Shown here: positions 14,084 through 22,277 of the stretch, one piece after another | How positions within the stretch are numbered: position 1 is the first letter of the stretch | Layout of the letters: each line of letters begins with the position of its first letter | Origin: an uncultured Prevotellaceae bacterium | Lineage (GTDB): Bacteria > Bacteroidota > Bacteroidia > Bacteroidales > Bacteroidaceae | DNA: 22,795 nt | Direction of reading: 5' to 3' | Assembly: GCA_937893145.1 (NCBI GenBank) | Contig: CALBJW010000192.1 | Coordinates: forward strand, 1 to 22,795 | The notes under the pieces: generated by a model | Database searches by the model: none | The model's input: the letters and a program-made list of their open reading frames with translations, nothing else | Told to the model about the DNA's origin: nothing | Made by a program: the position numbers and the translations under genes

Positions 14084-16429
14084 TTGGTTTTGCGGATTAT
14101 ACAAGATGCAAGCATTTTACAATATTTGATATATCACTTAAGTTGTTTGTTCAAACATGAAGATGATCTCTCTTATCATTTTAGGAAAATTAAAGGATTA
14201 TGTCGTTCAGTTTACAACATATGGGGAGTCAGATATCTCTATCAAATAATGAAGAATTATGGAGAAAATGATCTTTATAATTGTTTGAAAGATGCATGGA
14301 AATACTCAGAACAAATAAATTTAGCTGATGTGCTTTTCTTTGACAACTTAAATGATAGGATTAAATATTTATCAAATACAGACATTTATGAAAAATTTAT
14401 TGATGAATTAACTGCCAAAAATAAAAAAGAGCTTACACCCGACTTGTTCGAGCTCTCCTTGGGTTTTCAAAACGGGCACGAAATATCCTTATATTTAATT
14501 GAGCTCTTTCAAAAAAGAAAAGTAGCTTCTTTTATGAAAGATTACGTTGCCTCATATGTTTTTGCATATTATGTAAATAATAATCTTCTACAAGATGCAG
14601 TCATGTTCTATGTCGATGAGAATGTTAATGACGCTACTTTAGATATAACAGTCAAGCCAGAACATTATAAGATAATTATTGACTCGCAAGATTCTCTTAT
14701 TAAAGAAATTCCTTTAGATATGTCAATATTCTGTACATACATAAATGCAGATGTTGACACAATATATATGGGCTATAAAAATTATCTAAGAACACAACTT
14801 GTTAAAAGAGCTTCTGAAATTATAATAGATGGAAATGAAAAGCAGAAAGTGTTCCTTGATATGGTTGCAACCCAAAGAGTATTAACTCTTCATGTTTTAA
14901 GATTTAAATCTGTAGAAGAAGTAATGCAAGAAAGAATTAATATTTGTTCTAATTTAGATAATTATTATGATGACAAAACATATTCAAACGAAATTGCTGG
15001 TATATGTCGTGATCTTAAGATTCTTGAACTTAACAACAAGGTAGATGAGAGCAAAATTTATGTTGACATCCCTTCAATACGTGATAACGAATTGGAAGAA
15101 GCTAAAGCTCTATATAAGATGTATACCCAATCAAATGGTTTAGAAAATATATATCATGAACGAATTGACCATTTGATAGAAATACAGAAATCAGAAAATC
15201 CTAATTGTTTTTTAAGAGAATTGTATGATATTAATCTTGAAATTATTAACCATAAATATGATGCATTAGAGAGGCTGTTTGTTTATGTACGTGATCAATT
15301 TTTATTTAGCCCTAAATCTGGACTTGATAATTATTTGAGTACAAGAATAAGACATGGCACATTAATTAACCAATTAAGAAATAACTTTGAAAAGGAGTCT
15401 CTAATTACCAACAAGAAAAATGGAATCTACACAATAAATGATTTTTGGATTTCTAAACAATTCCATCTTGAAAAAGAACAAGAGAAAGCATGTTCGTTAA
15501 AATTTGAAAATTTCTCGAAGAAAATAGATGCACTTATTTTTGAAGTTAAAGACGAATATGTTCAAATTTTAACAGAAATCGAAACAAAGAAAACAAAATC
15601 ATTCTTCAATTTTGAAATTAAGTTTTTCGAGGATAAGATTAAAAGTATACAACTACATACCGAGCTCAATAACTATGAGTCTGTTTTGAATGAAATGTTT
15701 GACATTCTATGGATTCATACTGACATGTGTTTGGAAAAAATGCGTGCAAAACTTAAAGATGTCCAAAATCAAATGTTAGAAGAGTTGATAACTCTTGAAA
15801 AAGATATCACAGAAATTATTGGAAAAAAAAATTCCAAGTGGGCTGCTTTCCATGATTCTGTTACACATTGTCGTAATAACATTCAGACTGACATACAAAT
15901 AGTAAGTAGATGGTTTTATCGTACAAACATTACAGATTTTAATTTCACATTAGCACAAGTAATAGAAACATGTAAAGGATTTATTGACGATCACAACAAA
16001 ATTAAATTGAAGACAAATGTTGAATGTTCGAGTGATACTGTCATACATGGAAGGTATTTTGCGACTCTTTATGACATGTTCCACGACATATTAAATAATA
16101 TCCTTTATTATGTTAGAAATAATAATGTTAAACATGAATGTAATATAAATGTTATAGAAGTTAATGATTCTCTAAACATTCGTGTGTCAAATCCTATAGA
16201 TGAGGAACAAAAAGATTTGCTAATTAAAAAAGCTGATGAGATTAATAATAATCTTCATGCTTTATTTATCGGAGGTAAATCGAGAACAGAAGGTAAATCT
16301 GGTTGCATAAAAATATTTAATGCAGTACATAATCATTTAAATTCTCATAAAAATGATTACTTAAACTCTATAGAAAATTGTGAATTCGTTGTTAAAATAA
16401 ATATATGTTTAAACTCTATAAAAGTATGA
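14084..16429 (+). CDS. dtcA: Detocs sensor histidine-kinase-like protein DtcA
   Basis: First gene of a three-gene Detocs-type operon. It would sense phage infection and pass phosphate to the two receivers downstream. The 781 residues begin with a long helical region (about 1-570, Lys/Glu/Asn-rich, repeat-like, a plausible sensor). At about 575-610 is a dimerisation-like helix with His residues (WAAFHDSVTHCRNN). At about 655-760 there is a GHKL-type ATPase with an N-box (DMFHDILNNILYYVRNN) and a Gly lid (GGKSRTEGKSG); a typical DxGxG box is not seen. No membrane segment is visible, so it is cytosolic. The start is uncertain: TTG 14084 is the first candidate after an in-frame TGA at 14045, and the next in-frame ATG is at 14249. 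Its TGA overlaps the dtcB ATG. Strongly AT-rich compared with the phage genes, suggesting separate acquisition. Confidence 0.82.
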   Translation: MVLRIIQDASILQYLIYHLSCLFKHEDDLSYHFRKIKGLCRSVYNIWGVRYLYQIMKNYGENDLYNCLKDAWKYSEQINLADVLFFDNLNDRIKYLSNTDIYEKFIDELTAKNKKELTPDLFELSLGFQNGHEISLYLIELFQKRKVASFMKDYVASYVFAYYVNNNLLQDAVMFYVDENVNDATLDITVKPEHYKIIIDSQDSLIKEIPLDMSIFCTYINADVDTIYMGYKNYLRTQLVKRASEIIIDGNEKQKVFLDMVATQRVLTLHVLRFKSVEEVMQERINICSNLDNYYDDKTYSNEIAGICRDLKILELNNKVDESKIYVDIPSIRDNELEEAKALYKMYTQSNGLENIYHERIDHLIEIQKSENPNCFLRELYDINLEIINHKYDALERLFVYVRDQFLFSPKSGLDNYLSTRIRHGTLINQLRNNFEKESLITNKKNGIYTINDFWISKQFHLEKEQEKACSLKFENFSKKIDALIFEVKDEYVQILTEIETKKTKSFFNFEIKFFEDKIKSIQLHTELNNYESVLNEMFDILWIHTDMCLEKMRAKLKDVQNQMLEELITLEKDITEIIGKKNSKWAAFHDSVTHCRNNIQTDIQIVSRWFYRTNITDFNFTLAQVIETCKGFIDDHNKIKLKTNVECSSDTVIHGRYFATLYDMFHDILNNILYYVRNNNVKHECNINVIEVNDSLNIRVSNPIDEEQKDLLIKKADEINNNLHALFIGGKSRTEGKSGCIKIFNAVHNHLNSHKNDYLNSIENCEFVVKINICLNSIKV

Positions 16430-16875
16430 AAATATTAGTAGTAGAAGATGACAATATCAAACTGAATAGTGTTACGGATTTTTTAAATCATAGTTTCAAC
16501 AATTTATCTATTGACTGTGGTAGGTCTGTTCAAAGTGGAGTACAGTTAGGCGTAGACAATCAATATGATTTGATTATTCTTGACATGACAATCCCCAATT
16601 TTGATAGTAGCGCCGGAAGAAATGGCGGGCAATCATTCAAAAATGGAGGTGAAATTATTGTTAGAGAATTATTAGATGAAGAAATTGATTTTCGTTGCGC
16701 AGTTCTTACACAATACGAAACTTTCAATAATGAAACAATTGAAGAAATAAGCGAGCGTATAAAAAAAAGATGTGGAGATAAGTACTTAGGTTACATTAAA
16801 TATAATGTACTTGAAGAAAATTGGAAAGAAGAACTTATAAAACTTATACAATATGTTGAAAATAATAATAATTGA
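16426..16875 (+). CDS. dtcB: Detocs stand-alone response-regulator receiver DtcB
   Basis: I chose ATG 16426, in an ATGA overlap with dtcA, over an earlier in-frame ATG at 16405. The 149 residues form one receiver domain with acidic pocket Asp8-Asp9 (VEDD), phosphoacceptor Asp53 (IILD), Thr95 and Lys125 (YIKY). There is no output domain. In Detocs the stand-alone receiver is thought to act as a phosphate sink that prevents accidental activation of the effector; that is knowledge of the system, not seen here. It has a Gly/Ser/Asn insertion (residues 60-75) after the phospho-Asp. The gene overlaps dtcC by 23 bp. Confidence 0.85.
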   Translation: MKILVVEDDNIKLNSVTDFLNHSFNNLSIDCGRSVQSGVQLGVDNQYDLIILDMTIPNFDSSAGRNGGQSFKNGGEIIVRELLDEEIDFRCAVLTQYETFNNETIEEISERIKKRCGDKYLGYIKYNVLEENWKEELIKLIQYVENNNN

Positions 16876-18100
16876 TGACGATCCGGAGAAAGTAAAAAAA
16901 TACAAAAAACTTCTTGGAGAATATGTTGAAATAAATGAATATTCCATTCGGACTGCAGCTTCTGTAGAAGAAGCAGAAAGAATAATGAAAGAGGAGCAAT
17001 ATGATTTAGCATTATTAGATTTGTATTTACCTCTTCGTTATGGTGATGATCCTAATCCAGAACATGCAATTCAGCTTCTGAATGATATGTCAGACGAAGA
17101 TGAATTAAAAATGCCATATAATATTGTAGGCATTACAGGCTGGAAAGATGCAGACCCTAAATACAAAGAGTTTTTCGACAAAATGCTTCTTGCTTATATA
17201 ATCTATGAACAAGATAGTGACGATTGGAAAGAAAGGTTAAAAAATAAAATTGAATTCCTTTTGAAAGCTCAAAGAAATGTTCAATGTGCGGTGGATTTTG
17301 ATTATGATGTAGCTATTGTAAATGCCCTTGAATCAGAAAATATCCACGTAAGGCGAGCTTTAGGTGATGAAGGTTGGGAAGAGCATCGTGTACCTGCAGA
17401 CAAATCCACTTTGTATTTCGTCAAGAAACTTGAATTAGAAAATGGTAAAACTATAAGAATAGTTACATGTTATGCTCTACAAATGGCTTCAACTGCATCT
17501 GCAGCACTTACTACAAAATTAATTGTTAATTTTAGACCACGGTATGTGTTTATGACCGGTATTGCTGCGGGTGTTAATAGACATGAGGTTAATCTTGGTG
17601 ACATTATGGTAGCAACTAAAGTATGGGATGGCGCAAGCGGTAAAATAAAAACAGATGAAGAAGGTAATGACATATTTTATCCTGATTTCCACGAACTGCC
17701 TTTGAATCCTGATATAGAATCTTTAGTTAGTTCTCTTGCGTCAAAGAGAGATTTGCTTAATAAAATTGAAGAATCATATACAAATAATAATTCAAAGCCT
17801 CAATACCGCTTACAAGTTAGAAAAGGGCCTATTGCTTCTGTTCCTGCGGTTCTTTCAAGTGAGGAAGAAATTAAGAAACTTACGGTACATGTAAGAAAGA
17901 TAATAGGTATAGAAATGGAAGGGTATGGAGTCTTTTACGCAGCTAACAATAGTGCACACCCTCGTCCTGAATATGTATGTTTAATAAAGTCTGTTTCCGA
18001 CTATGCAGATCCTAAAAAATCAGACAACTATCAAGATTATTGTATGTATACCTCTGCTATGTTTGCTGCGCATATAATAAAAAATGAGTTAGAATATTAA
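16853..18100 (+). CDS. dtcC: Detocs effector DtcC: receiver fused to an ATP-cleaving nucleosidase
   Basis: A 415-residue fusion. Residues about 1-135 are a receiver with Asp8-10 and phosphoacceptor Asp56 (LLDLYLP) and Thr95. Residues about 150-415 are a nucleoside phosphorylase/MTAN-like domain with GIAAG (236-240), GD (249-250), MEGYG (355-359) and catalytic Asp383 (SVSDYAD). In characterised Detocs systems the phosphorylated effector cleaves ATP to adenine and ribose triphosphate and stops phage growth; that activity is inferred here from architecture. The receiver's conserved Lys is replaced: DtcB reads YIKY where DtcC reads YIIY. No membrane segment. The operon ends downstream at a terminator. 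Confidence 0.87.
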   Translation: MLKIIIIDDDPEKVKKYKKLLGEYVEINEYSIRTAASVEEAERIMKEEQYDLALLDLYLPLRYGDDPNPEHAIQLLNDMSDEDELKMPYNIVGITGWKDADPKYKEFFDKMLLAYIIYEQDSDDWKERLKNKIEFLLKAQRNVQCAVDFDYDVAIVNALESENIHVRRALGDEGWEEHRVPADKSTLYFVKKLELENGKTIRIVTCYALQMASTASAALTTKLIVNFRPRYVFMTGIAAGVNRHEVNLGDIMVATKVWDGASGKIKTDEEGNDIFYPDFHELPLNPDIESLVSSLASKRDLLNKIEESYTNNNSKPQYRLQVRKGPIASVPAVLSSEEEIKKLTVHVRKIIGIEMEGYGVFYAANNSAHPRPEYVCLIKSVSDYADPKKSDNYQDYCMYTSAMFAAHIIKNELEY

Positions 18101-18132
18101 AACGCATCTTTTACTTTATATAATTAAACACA

Positions 18133-18154
18133 ATGATGGCGATATCCCCGTCAT
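18133..18154. promoter_or_regulatory. Interrupted dyad around GATATC
   Basis: The 22 bp centred on GATATC read ATGA-GG-GATATC-CC-TCAT with single mismatched positions between the blocks. It lies 32 bp after dtcC and may be a binding site. The surrounding stretch 18101-18250 otherwise shows no convincing gene. Confidence 0.25.
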
Positions 18155-18256
18155 GCAGTAAGACAGAGCAATTACCCTATTTTCATACAAGTAGTCAGGA
18201 GCTATGTGCCGCCACATTAACCCATAAAATAGTGTCATTCAAATCCTATCATGCGA

Positions 18257-18296
18257 CATTATTCTCCGCATTTTTGCGTAGAATAATGCGGTTTTT
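18257..18296 (+). terminator. Intrinsic terminator after Detocs
   Basis: CATTATTCT (18257-18265) pairs with AGAATAATG (18280-18288), and inside it CGC pairs with GCG around an ATTTTT loop. GTTTTTCTTC follows. A T-run after a stable stem makes this the clearest terminator in the window. It isolates Detocs from the downstream fic gene. Confidence 0.75.
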
Positions 18297-18308
18297 CTTC
18301 GCAAAAGA

Positions 18309-18338
18309 TTGTTTTATGTAAAATAATATGTATTTTTG
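18309..18338 (+). promoter_or_regulatory. Bacteroidetes-type promoter for fic
   Basis: TTG at 18309-18311 and TATTTTTG at 18331-18338 are separated by 19 bp, matching the Bacteroidetes sigma-ABfr consensus (TTG, 19-21 bp, TAnnTTTG). The fic start lies 31 bp beyond the -7 box. Confidence 0.7.
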
Positions 18339-18369
18339 CACCATAAAACAACTTATAGTATCTGTAATT

Positions 18370-19473
18370 ATGGCGAAGTTATATTTGTGGCAACAGAACG
18401 AATGGCCAAATATGTATTGGCGAGACGATTCACTATGCAAACTTTTAGCTGATGTGAATAGGCTTCGTGGTCAGCTGTTTGGACGACTTGAAATGCTTGG
18501 AATGAAAGAACAGGATGAGTCAATGCTTAATGTGTTGACTCAAGAAATTGTGTTTTCTTCTGAAATTGAAGGACAGATACTCAGCCGTGATAGTGTTCGT
18601 TCATCCGTTGCACGCCAATTAGGACTCGAATATGACGGACTACCAAAGAAGGATCATTACATAGAGGGTATTGTACAAGTGATGCTTGATGCAACCCTAC
18701 ATTACTCAAAGCCATTAGAAGCGGAACGACTATTCGGATGGCATGCAGCACTATTTCCTACTGGATATAGCGGTCTGTCTAAGATTGCTGTCGCAGAATG
18801 GAGAAAAGGTGATGAACCTATGCAAGTTGTCTCGGGTGTTTTCGGGAAAGAGAAAGTACACTATGAGGCTCCACCAAGCTGTGCAGTACCCGAGATGATG
18901 GATAACTTTATATCATGGATAGAAGATGACGAATTGCAAATAGACCCATTAGTCAAGGCTGCAGTTGCGCACCTATGGTTTCTGACCATCCATCCATTCG
19001 ACGATGGCAATGGAAGACTTGCTCGTACCTTAACCGAAATGCTGCTTTCGCGTGCTGACTCAACCACAAGAAGATACTACAGCCTTTCATCAGTTATCCT
19101 CAACCACCGAAAGGACTATTATGACAACCTCGAATATTCTCAGAAAGGTTCGCTTGACATAACTTCATGGATTTCATGGTTCTTGCAATCTCTCAAAGAT
19201 GCCATCAGCAACTCCTTAACAAAAACCGATAATGTAGTCCGTAAGACTGCCTTCTGGGACAAACATCGTACCACATCCATAAACGAACGCCAAAGAAAAG
19301 TTCTCAACATGCTTCTTGATGGGTTTGAAGGAAAACTGAATTCGTCCAAGTGGTACAAGATTAACCATTGTTCGCAGGACACCGCTATTCGTGACATAAA
19401 GGACTTGATCGCAAAAGGTATTTTGCGTGCTGCAGATGAAGGGGGAAGAAGTACTAATTATGAGTTAGTATAA
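18370..19473 (+). CDS. fic: Fic-domain protein (DUF4172-type N-terminus)
   Basis: Start set at ATG 18370 (MAKLYLWQ), because the earlier in-frame ATG at 18328 would lie within the promoter -7 element. 367 residues. The N-terminus (WPNMYWRDDSL onward) resembles DUF4172. Residues 63-68 (SSEIEG) match the (S/T)xxxE(G/N) inhibitory helix, placing it with Fic proteins inhibited by their own N-terminus. The catalytic loop HPFDDGNGR is intact at 208-216 (His208). Residues about 305-367 look like a winged helix (RQRKVLNMLLDG, CSQDTAIRDIKDLIAKG). Such enzymes transfer AMP to a hydroxyl on a target protein; the target is unknown. It has its own promoter and follows a terminator, so it is not part of the Detocs operon. 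Confidence 0.88.
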   Translation: MAKLYLWQQNEWPNMYWRDDSLCKLLADVNRLRGQLFGRLEMLGMKEQDESMLNVLTQEIVFSSEIEGQILSRDSVRSSVARQLGLEYDGLPKKDHYIEGIVQVMLDATLHYSKPLEAERLFGWHAALFPTGYSGLSKIAVAEWRKGDEPMQVVSGVFGKEKVHYEAPPSCAVPEMMDNFISWIEDDELQIDPLVKAAVAHLWFLTIHPFDDGNGRLARTLTEMLLSRADSTTRRYYSLSSVILNHRKDYYDNLEYSQKGSLDITSWISWFLQSLKDAISNSLTKTDNVVRKTAFWDKHRTTSINERQRKVLNMLLDGFEGKLNSSKWYKINHCSQDTAIRDIKDLIAKGILRAADEGGRSTNYELV

Positions 19474-19582
19474 ACATACGGTCGTTTGAGGTCATTCTTG
19501 CGGACGAATAACACAAAACATATAGAGGGTTGAGGCAAAACATGCAGAGGTTTTATTCTGAAAATATATGAATTTTAGTGTC

Positions 19583-19896
19583 AAACATCCAACATCCACC
19601 CAAATAAAGGATAAGTATATGATTATCAATAGATAAACACTGGGTGGATGTAGGTTCAACATCCACCCAAGTTCCACCCACATCCACCCCGTTAAGGTTA
19701 GTGCCAACGACATCAAGAAGTGTCAGATGTTATGCAAAGCGCAGGGCGGGATGATGGGAAAATAGATGAGCATAAAGACAGACACGAGTGGGTGGATGTA
19801 GGTGGATGTTGGGTGGATGTTGGAGAAACATCCACCCAGTAGTTTCGACCTATAAATCAGGTAGTTACCCCTTATTTGGGTGGATGTGGGATGTTT
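19583..19896. repeat. ~310-bp imperfect inverted repeat of GGGTGGATGT units
   Basis: Exact GGGTGGATGT occurs forward at 19642, 19790, 19811 and 19878 and reverse at 19592, 19659, 19680 and 19828; a one-mismatch copy starts at 19800. Every copy has a mirror partner about 19739.5. The arms (about 19583-19690 and 19789-19896) are similar beyond the units, for example both share ACATCCACCC followed by AAATAA. Within each arm is an 11-bp stem TGGGTGGATGT/ACATCCACCCA with a 7-nt loop (19641-19669; 19810-19838). The central 98 bp are unrelated. It fills most of the 440 bp between the convergent fic and blaR1-like genes, where no convincing gene is seen. It may be a MITE-like element, a protein-binding array or a bidirectional terminator. 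Confidence 0.8.
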
Positions 19897-19913
19897 TGGG
19901 GCAATTTCCTTTT

Positions 19914-21605
19914 TTACTGCAAGCGGAAGGTGATAGGGATAGTGTATCTTACACGAACCTTATTGCCTTTATGTTCACCTGGAGTCCAACTTCCGTTTGA
20001 AAGCTTGACTACTCGGATTGCTTCATTTTCGAGAGTCTTTGCAGCGGCTTCCACTTCTTCAAATGTAGGTTTTGCTTCTTCCTTTTCTGTTGTGGCGTAA
20101 CCTATTACCGTGATATCAGATGATTGGTAGTCTTCTTTCTTTGGCATAGCGCCATTATTCACTACATTAATCTCACTGACTAAACCATTCTTCTCAATGA
20201 CGAAAGATAAGACGACTCTTCCTGACAGTCCAAACTGTTGTGCTTCTTTTGGATAACGAATGTTCTGAGCAACAAACTTCATCAATTCTGGCATTCCACC
20301 CTTGTATTCAGGTTGTTTATCGACAACCTCAAATGCTGGTTCTGTTGCCTTTGCATTCTTTGTCTTGATGAGAATGACACCATCCTTACCCTTTTCTCCG
20401 AAAGCAGATACAGTTGCAGAATCTTTCAAAACATCGATACTCTCAACATCTGCAGGATTGAGAGATTTCAATTCTTTTCGGGTACTTTCCTTACCATCAA
20501 TAATGAAAAGAGGTTCGGCTGTAGATTTCCCGAAACGGATTTGAATACCATCAGGATTCACTACTGCAACCTTCTGAATGGTGTCGTTAACAGCATTTTT
20601 ATCATCAGAAACTTGTGCAATCTGGGAAACTTTCGTAACTTTGTCGGGATTTACGGCAGGACTTACGGCTACGGACTCAGTCTGTTCGTTGATTACCGAC
20701 TCAATCTGCTCGTTGAGTTCTGGAGTGGCAAAGGCACTAAGTGCGATACAAGCCACAGGCAAGATGTAGAGGGCTTTGCTCCTCATCCAAGGATTTGATT
20801 TTTTCTGTAACATCATAGTTATTCTCTTTTTAAGTAAACTGTGATTAAAGCTGTTGGCAAAGGCGTAGGAACTGGAGCCAACGGCTTTTTTAATTAATAG
20901 TGATTGATATTGATGGGCATTGATACCGCTGCGCAGTACGGCATCGTCTGCTTCATATTCATGAACATCGCGAAGACTGTTGGCAAGTATCCACGAGAGA
21001 GGATTGCACCATTGGACAACTTCTATGATATTGACTAACAGAATGTCAAGCGAATGATAATTCTGTATATGTCCCATCTCATGACGAAGTATTTCCCTTG
21101 CATTATTATTGTAATCATCTTCGCTAATAGCAATAGTGCTGAACCAACTGAAAGGGGCGATACGATTAGCATGGCAATATATGGTTACACCACCCTGCTT
21201 TTCTGTCCAAAGCACACCCTTATGGATTTGGCGATAGAGAGCGGTCAACTGGAATAGTTTCCAGATTACTGTCACGCACATACCTATTATATAAATAAGC
21301 GAAACTATGCTCCACCAATTTATATTGATGCTCGAGCTCTCTGCAACCTGATTGCCTTCTTCTTGGGATAGAGGAGTGGCAAAAGGTATTCCAATCTCTA
21401 TCACACCTTGGAGCTGATTGTTCACAAGATTATTGCCCATCGATAGGAAATGCACATTGCAGAGAGGCAATACCAACGAAAGAATCATTATGCAAATCAG
21501 CATCAAGCGGTTGAAGTGGAAGAATGATTCTTTTCTCAGCAAGAGCATGTAAGGAATATACATGATGCTGAGGAAAACGATAGATTTGATTACGTATGCC
21601 ATCAT
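19914..21605 (-). CDS. BlaR1-like M56 metallopeptidase with TonB-like C-terminus
   Basis: 563 residues encoded two bases after blaI. Membrane segments are visible near residues 5-22, 34-54, 98-118 and 279-293. The zinc protease motif HEMGH is at 175-179, with EYEAD (216-220) as further ligands. The C-terminal half is periplasmic: a TonB-receptor plug-like stretch at about 345-415 (EPLFIIDGKES, DVESIDVLKD), then a TonB C-terminal-like domain from about 433 (PEYKGGMPELMKFVAQNIRY). BlaR1 proteins sense a ligand and trigger cleavage of their BlaI partner; the Bacteroidetes version lacks a penicillin-binding sensor and carries TonB-like parts instead, so the signal is unknown. It would derepress the operon when activated. 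Confidence 0.8.
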   Translation of the reverse strand: MMAYVIKSIVFLSIMYIPYMLLLRKESFFHFNRLMLICIMILSLVLPLCNVHFLSMGNNLVNNQLQGVIEIGIPFATPLSQEEGNQVAESSSININWWSIVSLIYIIGMCVTVIWKLFQLTALYRQIHKGVLWTEKQGGVTIYCHANRIAPFSWFSTIAISEDDYNNNAREILRHEMGHIQNYHSLDILLVNIIEVVQWCNPLSWILANSLRDVHEYEADDAVLRSGINAHQYQSLLIKKAVGSSSYAFANSFNHSLLKKRITMMLQKKSNPWMRSKALYILPVACIALSAFATPELNEQIESVINEQTESVAVSPAVNPDKVTKVSQIAQVSDDKNAVNDTIQKVAVVNPDGIQIRFGKSTAEPLFIIDGKESTRKELKSLNPADVESIDVLKDSATVSAFGEKGKDGVILIKTKNAKATEPAFEVVDKQPEYKGGMPELMKFVAQNIRYPKEAQQFGLSGRVVLSFVIEKNGLVSEINVVNNGAMPKKEDYQSSDITVIGYATTEKEEAKPTFEEVEAAAKTLENEAIRVVKLSNGSWTPGEHKGNKVRVRYTIPITFRLQ

Positions 21606-21607
21606 AA

Positions 21608-21997
21608 CTAATCCTCCTTAATCATTTCGAGTAGTTCCTGGAGTTCGCTCTCACTTATTTCTTCTTCCTTAACAAAGAAGTTGACAAGAGATTTAGCTGA
21701 CCCCCCAAAGAAACTATCTTTCACATCCTTCATCACACGTTTGCGATATTCATCCTGCGAGATAAGCGGACGAAAGAAGAATGTCTTTCCATCACCTTGA
21801 TTCTTCTCAGCAGCGACAAATCCTTTCTGTGTCAATATCTTCAGGAATGTGGCTGTAGTAGTGTATGCAGGCTTAGGTTCAGGGTAACATTCGAGCACAT
21901 CACGCACGGTGCCACGACCATCTTCCCTTGCCCAGAGGTAGTTCATTATCTCCATTTCCGCTCTTGTGAGTGTCATATCTTTCTTGTCTCTTGCCAT
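21608..21997 (-). CDS. BlaI/MecI/CopY-family repressor
   Basis: I chose the ATG at 21997 (MARDKKDM) over an earlier in-frame codon at 22027, which falls inside the promoter. 129 residues. The N-terminal winged helix is the family signature: LTRAEMEIMNYLWA followed by AYTTTATFLKILTQKGFV and the wing (KTFFFRPL). The C-terminus (about 75-129) is the dimerisation helix pair (SLVNFFVKEEEISESEL). BlaI repressors bind dyads near their own promoter and are cut by the membrane protease encoded next. Three such dyads lie just upstream. Confidence 0.88.
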   Translation of the reverse strand: MARDKKDMTLTRAEMEIMNYLWAREDGRGTVRDVLECYPEPKPAYTTTATFLKILTQKGFVAAEKNQGDGKTFFFRPLISQDEYRKRVMKDVKDSFFGGSAKSLVNFFVKEEEISESELQELLEMIKED

Positions 21998-22000
21998 AAT

Positions 22001-22065
22001 TACTAATGTTTTAGTTTGATGCCGCAAAAGTACAACTAAACTTTTAGTTAACGAAACTTTTAGTA
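22001..22065 (-). promoter_or_regulatory. BlaI-type promoter and three operator dyads
   Basis: On the minus strand TACTTTTG (bases 22025-22032) matches the -7 consensus TAnnTTTG. The strongest dyad is AACTAAACTTTTAGTT (22034-22049), perfect 7-bp arms around CT. A second, with one mismatch, is at 22050-22065 and a third at 22001-22016 (TACTAATGTTTTAGTT). Spacings are 33 and 16 bp. The dyads surround and overlap the promoter, so autorepression by the BlaI protein is expected. The site assignment is by symmetry only. Confidence 0.7.
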
Positions 22066-22168
22066 GGGAAAAACATCTTCACTCTCAAAACTTTAACATA
22101 TATTATTAGTAATATATCTTGCGTTTTTAGTAATTAACAAAAATAAGGAGAAAAAAAACGGATAAAGT

Positions 22169-22199
22169 TTGGTTGATTGGAGATTAATCGCTACTTTTG
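22169..22199 (+). promoter_or_regulatory. Promoter of the Cys/His-rich membrane gene
   Basis: TTG (22169-22171), 20 bp, then TACTTTTG (22192-22199) matches the Bacteroidetes consensus. The leader to the start at 22278 contains GAGG-N7-CCTC and CAATTAGAATTG dyads. No known riboswitch is recognised. Confidence 0.65.
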
Positions 22200-22277
22200 C
22201 AGATGAAAAGGTAAATATGGCGAGGGGATATACCTCTGTCATACGATGAAAATTTACAATTAGAATTGCAATAAAGA

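Noticed and set aside
18133..18321. 62-residue ORF after dtcC
   Set aside because: It crosses the Detocs terminator and part of the fic promoter and has low-complexity, Cys/Phe-rich content; probably not a gene.
19592..19887. CRISPR-like array of GGGTGGATGT repeats
   Set aside because: The units are only 10 bp, occur in both orientations in mirror order and have no regular spacers; no cas gene is nearby.
20238..20798. Plus-strand ORF opposite the blaR1-like gene
   Set aside because: It is Cys/Phe-rich antisense shadow of a protein with clear protease and TonB motifs.
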